Below are positions 14,410 through 18,397 of a DNA stretch of 18,397 nt, piece by piece. Source of the stretch: JBKHJA01 sp046538375 (lineage in GTDB: Bacteria > Acidobacteriota > Aminicenantia > Aminicenantales > Aminicenantaceae); NCBI GenBank assembly GCA_046538375.1, contig JBKHJA010000051.1, forward strand, positions 1-18,397. Reading direction: 5' to 3'. Made by a program: the position numbers and the translations under genes. Positions within the stretch are counted from its first letter, which is position 1. Each line of letters begins with the position of its first letter. The notes under the pieces were generated by a model. The model saw nothing but the letters and a program-made list of their open reading frames with translations. It was not told where the DNA came from and did not search any database.

Positions 14410-15915
14410 ATGAGGAAACTAAGCCAAAGAAAAGCCCTGCGCCGTACGCATCTGGTGTTCCTGGTGCTCATCCTGGCAGCGGCCATTTTTATCAGATTCC
14501 AGAATCTGGGAGAAAGATCGCTGTGGCTGGATGAAGCCTGGGTGGCCAACGCCGTATCTGAGGACAGCCTGAGCGCTCTGGCGGAAAGTTCCTTCCATGC
14601 TCCCCTTTTCTTTGTCCTGGCCGTTCACGTGCTTATCACTTTCTTTGGCAACAACGAATTCGTGTTAAGGCTTCTGCCCTGCCTTTTTGGAATCGGAACT
14701 CTGGTGGTTTTTTACTGGATCATCAGGAAGCACACCGGAAAAACAGCGGCTCTGCTTTCACTTCTGCTTCTTTCTTTTTCTCCCCATGCGGTGCGCTATT
14801 CTCAAGAATTGAAACAGTACACCAGTGCCATGTTTTTCGCCATCCTCCTGGTGTATCTGTGTGAAAGAGTGGTCAGCCATGATAAAAATCGTGACTGGAC
14901 AGGACTCATCCTGTTCAGCATCCTGGGGATCGGGTTTGACCATTCGCTTGCGTTTATGGTTCCCGCCGTTTTTTTAGTCCTCCTCCTCTCTCTTCCTCTG
15001 GAAAAATACTGGAAGAAAATTTTAGCCTCTGGATCAGTGGTGTTCATTTTCTCTTTGTTCTTTTTCCTTTTTCATCTCCGCCATCAGATTTCAGAGAGCC
15101 TGGTGTCTGCCCAAAGCTACTGGCTCCCTTATTATCCCAGAACCACTTCCCCGGGCGTATTCCTCAAATGGCTCAGCCGGTCCTTTGTCAAAATGTTTGA
15201 CTTTTTTTCTGTTCCCTATTTCTACCTTTCCCTGGTGATCATGGTCATCGGCCTTTCTCTTTTTTACAAAAATTCCAAAAAAAGATTCCTCATCTATATT
15301 CTGCTTCCCCCTCTTCTGGTCCTGGCCGCTTCTTTTCTCAGGCGCTACCCGTTTGGCGGCTCCAGATTGATGCTGTTTGCGGCCCCTCTCCTTTATCTCT
15401 CTTTTGCCAAAGGACTGGACTTTATGTTTATCAAACTGCGGACAAGCAGGATGCTCATCCCTCTTTTTCTCCTGGCGGTGTTGATGGTGGTGCCTCCTGT
15501 TTCTCAGTTTATTCACACCGCCAAACACCCGGTGAGTTTTGAAGAAATGAGGCCTCTTTTGCGCAAACTGGAGAAAAGGATCCATCCCGGCGATAAAATT
15601 TACGTGTATTACGGAGCCTTGGAAGCCTTCAAGTACTACTCCCGCACCCGATACCCAGACCTGAGGGACAAACAGAACGTCTTCTGGGGAGAATACCACC
15701 GGGACAACCCCAGCCAATATGTGCGGGAATTGGAAAAATTCCTGGATAAAGACACGAGGCTGTGGGTGGTTTTTTCCCATTACAGGGAAAACGAACGCCT
15801 CCTTATCCTGGACTATTTAGACCAGAGGGGAGATCTCATAACAAAAATTTCCGACAAAGGCACCCTGGCCTACCTCTACGAAATCACAAAAACTACAGAT
15901 ACAAAAAGTAATTAA
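14410..15915 (+). CDS. Polytopic GT39/ArnT-like (GT-C fold) glycosyltransferase
   Basis: This 501-residue membrane protein has roughly 10-13 hydrophobic segments in its first 370 residues and a soluble C-terminal part of about 130 residues. RSLWLDEAW (36-44) places the conserved Asp-Glu pair (41-42) in the first periplasmic loop, as in PMT/ArnT enzymes, and SFHAPLFFVL (61-70) follows the family pattern (x-HPPLyy). Enzymes of this fold use a polyprenyl-phosphate sugar on the periplasmic side. It would therefore decorate the glycan or lipid A after export, unlike the other cytoplasmic transferases here. The Dpm1-like GT2 at the left edge could make its polyprenyl-linked donor (inference). It starts 41 bp after the hydrolase stop and ends the polysaccharide operon. 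Confidence 0.88.
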   Translation: MRKLSQRKALRRTHLVFLVLILAAAIFIRFQNLGERSLWLDEAWVANAVSEDSLSALAESSFHAPLFFVLAVHVLITFFGNNEFVLRLLPCLFGIGTLVVFYWIIRKHTGKTAALLSLLLLSFSPHAVRYSQELKQYTSAMFFAILLVYLCERVVSHDKNRDWTGLILFSILGIGFDHSLAFMVPAVFLVLLLSLPLEKYWKKILASGSVVFIFSLFFFLFHLRHQISESLVSAQSYWLPYYPRTTSPGVFLKWLSRSFVKMFDFFSVPYFYLSLVIMVIGLSLFYKNSKKRFLIYILLPPLLVLAASFLRRYPFGGSRLMLFAAPLLYLSFAKGLDFMFIKLRTSRMLIPLFLLAVLMVVPPVSQFIHTAKHPVSFEEMRPLLRKLEKRIHPGDKIYVYYGALEAFKYYSRTRYPDLRDKQNVFWGEYHRDNPSQYVRELEKFLDKDTRLWVVFSHYRENERLLILDYLDQRGDLITKISDKGTLAYLYEITKTTDTKSN

Positions 15916-15916
15916 A

Positions 15917-15959
15917 CGTGCTTCAGAACCCCAATCCTCACCCTTCATCACGGAATATG
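15917..15959. repeat. Diverged copy of the right half of the 3729-3796 repeat
   Basis: Bases 15917-15959 match 3754-3796 at 31 of 43 positions without gaps, with shared CGTGCT, CCTCACCC and ACGGAA blocks. Both copies lie shortly after a stop codon of a glycosyltransferase gene. The left arm is absent here, so no hairpin forms. C-rich composition makes chance similarity possible. Confidence 0.3.
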
Positions 15960-15982
15960 GGAAGATTGCTTTTTCTTTTCTA

Positions 15983-16012
15983 TTGGACAAAAAATGATTA
16001 TATATTTATAAT
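15983..16012 (+). promoter_or_regulatory. Sigma70-type promoter for the HEPN-like/PA14 gene
   Basis: TTGGAC (15983-15988) and a perfect TATAAT (16007-16012) are separated by 18 bp in a very AT-rich stretch. Transcription should start near 16019, giving a leader of about 22 nt before the ATG at 16042, with AGGAG at 16031-16035. This separates the downstream gene from the polysaccharide operon. Confidence 0.6.
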
Positions 16013-16041
16013 ACCTAAAAATTATTCTTGAGGAGCCCGCC

Positions 16042-16995
16042 ATGGATGACAAAAGAATACTGGCCATCAGGGACAAAGTGTTTGCGGAAATGGCTGTAGC
16101 TGAGGACAGCTTCGAATCAGCCGCTCTGCTGTACGAATCAGAAAAATACAGGACCTGCATTCCCCTGTTCAGAGATTCTCTCCTCAGTGCTGTCAAATCC
16201 TTACTGATGCTTCACACCGAAGATCTGCCTGAGACATCCCGTCTCCTGGAGGAGTACAATCAAAAAGAATGGGGCAAGAAAATAGGCTCAGATACGGACT
16301 TGAATGAAATTCTGGCCAAGCTCCAGGATGCGGAGAAAGACAGCAGGGAACACCCTCTGGATCTCAGCAAAGAAAGCATCAAGGCCGTAGATACAACCTA
16401 TAAACAGATAGAAAGCTTTCTGGCTAAAGCCAACAAATTCATCAAAAAAACGCTCCGCACCACCCAAGAACTGAAAAAAAGACAATTGATGAGGAAGTTC
16501 GCTTTCGGTTTAATCGGAGCCGCGGTGGTGGCTGTGGTTTTATTCCTGGGCATTCGCTATGTCCTGTCCCAAAACAACGGACTCACCGGAACCTATTTTG
16601 CCGGCCAGAACTTTGAAAAATTGATAAAAACTCAAACGGACAAAAAGATCGATTTCCAATGGGGGCTGGGAAAGGTGGCAGCCGACCACTCAGACCACGT
16701 CTCTATCCGGTGGACAGGCCGGATTAAAGTTCCAAGAAGTGGAGAATACCGTTTCATAACCAAAAGCGACGACGGGGCAAGGTTATGGATCGATGATAAG
16801 CTCATCATCAATGACTGGAATATCCACGCAGCTCAGGAACGGAGGGGTATAGTAAAACTTGAGAAAGGCTCACATAAAATAAAGCTGGAATATTTTGAGG
16901 CTGAAGGATTCGCCTCTATACAATTGATGTGGATAATCCCTGGAACCCAGGGCTCTGAAGTGATATCTCCCTCCTACCTGAGGAAAACATCATAA
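16042..16995 (+). CDS. HEPN-like domain, transmembrane helix and PA14 domain protein
   Basis: This 317-residue protein has an unusual three-part layout. Residues about 7-135 are all helical and resemble a HEPN bundle (AEDSFESAALLYESEKY at 20-36, then the helix LFRDSLLSAVKSLLMLH, 42-58). No catalytic R-x4-6-H is evident. A basic stretch (145-152, KKRQLMRK) precedes one transmembrane helix (about 153-175), so the N-terminus should be cytoplasmic. The outside part is a PA14 domain (about 181-312): GLTGTYF (180-186), SIRWTGRIKVPRSGEYRF (221-238) and SDDGARLWID (242-251). PA14 domains commonly bind sugars. It has its own promoter and a good AGGAG site 6 nt before the ATG. A role as a surface or periplasmic glycan sensor is inference only; the HEPN call is by pattern. 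Confidence 0.75.
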   Translation: MDDKRILAIRDKVFAEMAVAEDSFESAALLYESEKYRTCIPLFRDSLLSAVKSLLMLHTEDLPETSRLLEEYNQKEWGKKIGSDTDLNEILAKLQDAEKDSREHPLDLSKESIKAVDTTYKQIESFLAKANKFIKKTLRTTQELKKRQLMRKFAFGLIGAAVVAVVLFLGIRYVLSQNNGLTGTYFAGQNFEKLIKTQTDKKIDFQWGLGKVAADHSDHVSIRWTGRIKVPRSGEYRFITKSDDGARLWIDDKLIINDWNIHAAQERRGIVKLEKGSHKIKLEYFEAEGFASIQLMWIIPGTQGSEVISPSYLRKTS

Positions 16996-17018
16996 ACGGA
17001 AAACCCAATACCGCCCTG

Positions 17019-18397
17019 TCATTTGATATAACCCAGCGATTTCAGCCGTTCCAGAGTTTTTTTGGAGAGCTCCTTAGAAGACCCCTCTTCCCAAAAACGG
17101 ATGCCTCTGTTGAGAAAAGCCTTTTTCAGCTTCACCAATAATCTGTCTGCAATCTCGGGAGATTTCTCTGCCAGGTTGTGGAGCTCATGGGGATCCTCTT
17201 TCAGGTTGTAGAGTTCCACCGGTGCTGGCGGCGGGTCTGGATGAGCACCCCGGCTCTTTTTTCCGTAATCGCCGTTGAGCATCAGCTTGTGGTCTCCTTC
17301 TATCACATAAGCCCTCCGGTCTAATACCCCAAACACCAGCCCATCCTCTCCCTGGGGTGCTTTTTTCAAAAGCGAGATTCTTGATTCTCCGTCAAAAGGG
17401 GTACCTCTGTGCTTTAGACCTAATAAATCCACAAGAGTGGGCATCAGATCCACCAGGCTGACCCTCTCTTCCACCTTCACCGGCGAGGGAAAAAGCAGGG
17501 GGTTGTGCATCATCCACACTCCGCGCACGATGGGCTCGTAGAGCTGCCCCCGATGATCCCAGTAGGTGTGTTCGGCAAATTCCTCTCCGTGGTCGGTCAC
17601 CACCATCAAAAGCGTATCCTGTTCCAGCCCGTACTGGCGGAGCTTATCCATGAGCACGCCTATCTGTCTGTCAATCCGGAAAAGCTCCGCCTCATAAGCC
17701 AGGATGTACATATCCCGTGCTTTTTTCAGTCCTTTCCCGCCTTCCTCCCAGTCGGGGACATGCCGGCTTCCGAAATCCGTCAGTATATGGACCGCCTCCT
17801 GGGTCCATTCTGATACAGGAGGAGCCGGAGGCCCAGTCCGGTCTCCTCTGGATCTGGCTTCCTCCAGATAGGGCTCAAACTCCCTCAGAGGATGATGCAT
17901 GTCCATCAAATGAATCCAGGCAAAGAAGGCCTGGTCTTTGAGTTGGGAAAGATAGGCATCCAGCTTTTTTATGACCAGCTCTACTCCTGGATAGGGCTGC
18001 CTCCAGTGGGAACTGAACTCCTCGAAGAAATCGAATCCCCGGTTGAAGTTAAAATCTCGAGTCAGGTAGGGATTGGTGGAGAGCCCCACTGTGGTGTAAC
18101 CATGCTCTTTGAGGATCAGGGGCAGGGTGGGAAGAGAATCCGGGATCCCCGGCTTCAAATCATCAGCGCTCTGGAAACGGGAGAAGCCGAAGTGGTGTTT
18201 CACATCCCACCGCCCTCCTCCGCCGGGAACTTCCAAAGGCCAGTAGGGAAATCTGGAGGTAAAAATCGCTCCCATGGAGGCGGTGGTGTTGCCTCCGTAG
18301 CAGTAAGCCCGACGGAATACAGCCCCTGTCTGGGTCAGTTTGTGGAGGTTTGGGGTCAGCTCCACCGGATATCCGTAAAAAGAAAAACGGTCCGTCC
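17019..18397 (-). CDS. Sulfatase/alkaline-phosphatase-superfamily enzyme with Thr at the formylglycine position (5' end outside window)
   Basis: The frame stays open to the right edge (FSFYGYPVELTPNLHKL is the usual near-N-terminal sulfatase block), so the GTG at 18365 is internal and the start lies beyond 18397. Counting from that GTG, IHLMDMHHP (151-159), TDHGEEF (257-263) and HRGQLYEP (271-278) match sulfatase metal and substrate positions, and LYNLKEDPHELHNLA is the usual C-terminal motif. The nucleophile site, NTTASMGAIFTSRFP (26-40), lacks the Cys or Ser of CxPSR; Thr27 takes its place. Thr is the nucleophile in the related LtaS and EptA phosphotransferases, so this may be a phosphodiesterase or phosphotransferase rather than a sulfatase. 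No membrane segment is present in the visible part. It converges on the PA14 gene with a 23-bp gap and no clear terminator between. Confidence 0.88.
   Translation of the reverse strand, partial: TDRFSFYGYPVELTPNLHKLTQTGAVFRRAYCYGGNTTASMGAIFTSRFPYWPLEVPGGGGRWDVKHHFGFSRFQSADDLKPGIPDSLPTLPLILKEHGYTTVGLSTNPYLTRDFNFNRGFDFFEEFSSHWRQPYPGVELVIKKLDAYLSQLKDQAFFAWIHLMDMHHPLREFEPYLEEARSRGDRTGPPAPPVSEWTQEAVHILTDFGSRHVPDWEEGGKGLKKARDMYILAYEAELFRIDRQIGVLMDKLRQYGLEQDTLLMVVTDHGEEFAEHTYWDHRGQLYEPIVRGVWMMHNPLLFPSPVKVEERVSLVDLMPTLVDLLGLKHRGTPFDGESRISLLKKAPQGEDGLVFGVLDRRAYVIEGDHKLMLNGDYGKKSRGAHPDPPPAPVELYNLKEDPHELHNLAEKSPEIADRLLVKLKKAFLNRGIRFWEEGSSKELSKKTLERLKSLGYIK

Noticed and set aside
15091..15780. Minus-strand open frame of about 229 codons opposite the GT-C gene
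   Set aside because: The translation is rich in His, Gln and Arg, as expected from the complement of membrane-protein codons, and has no domain signature.
16996..17018. Bidirectional terminator between the convergent genes
   Set aside because: The 23-bp gap has no stem followed by a T-run on either strand.
18363..18365. GTG at 18365 as the start of the sulfatase-like gene
   Set aside because: The frame continues to the edge with residues typical of the sulfatase N-terminal region, so the gene is truncated.

Overview
The window is almost entirely a surface-polysaccharide biosynthesis and export locus, with 12 tightly packed plus-strand genes from 1 to 15915. A separate plus-strand membrane-protein gene follows (16042-16995), then a convergent, truncated minus-strand gene of the sulfatase/alkaline-phosphatase superfamily (17019-18397). 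An ABC-2 polysaccharide exporter (Wzm/Wzt type) with no Wzx or Wzy points to the ABC-transporter-dependent O-antigen or capsule route, so a diderm bacterium is likely. The phylum cannot be fixed from the sequence. Mixed AT/GC content, heavy AGG/AGA arginine use and dispersed palindromic repeats would fit an uncultivated lineage such as Aminicenantes/Acidobacteriota, but that is only a guess.

Layout. 1-869: end of a Dpm1-like GT2 glycosyltransferase. 906-2204: UDP-galactopyranose-mutase-like flavoenzyme. 2205-2501: intergenic region holding a nested palindromic repeat (copy 1), a long terminator-like or REP-like stem-loop and a candidate promoter. 2502-3656: GT4 glycosyltransferase. 3657-3883: GC-rich inverted repeat and a doubtful small ORF. 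3884-10586: core module of acyltransferase, Wzm, Wzt, a 1001-residue methyltransferase/coiled-coil/GT2/GT2 fusion, and a GT2. 10587-10727: copy 2 of the nested palindromic repeat. 10728-15915: GT2, WbuB-like GT4, a GH-A-clan glycoside hydrolase and a polytopic GT39/ArnT-like glycosyltransferase. 15983-16995: a promoter and a HEPN-like/TM/PA14 protein. 17019-18397: sulfatase-superfamily protein with Thr where sulfatases carry the formylglycine Cys.

How the genes may work together (inference). Soluble GT2 and GT4 enzymes build a lipid-linked glycan at the inner membrane. The methyltransferase/coiled-coil/GT fusion could extend the chain, measure it with its coiled coil and cap it by methylation. 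The carbohydrate-binding C-terminus of Wzt could then recognise the cap before Wzm exports the chain. This combines features known separately in WbdD (methyl cap plus coiled-coil ruler), WbbB (ruler fused to GTs) and WsaE (methyltransferase fused to two GTs). The acyltransferase, the ArnT-like GT-C enzyme and the hydrolase would decorate or trim the glycan. No nucleotide-sugar synthesis genes beyond the mutase-like enzyme, and no initiating phosphoglycosyltransferase, are present.

The items most worth following are the fusion protein with its 28-residue coiled-coil repeats, the two copies of a nested palindromic element with an identical 42-nt core, the HEPN-TM-PA14 architecture, and the Thr-type sulfatase homologue.
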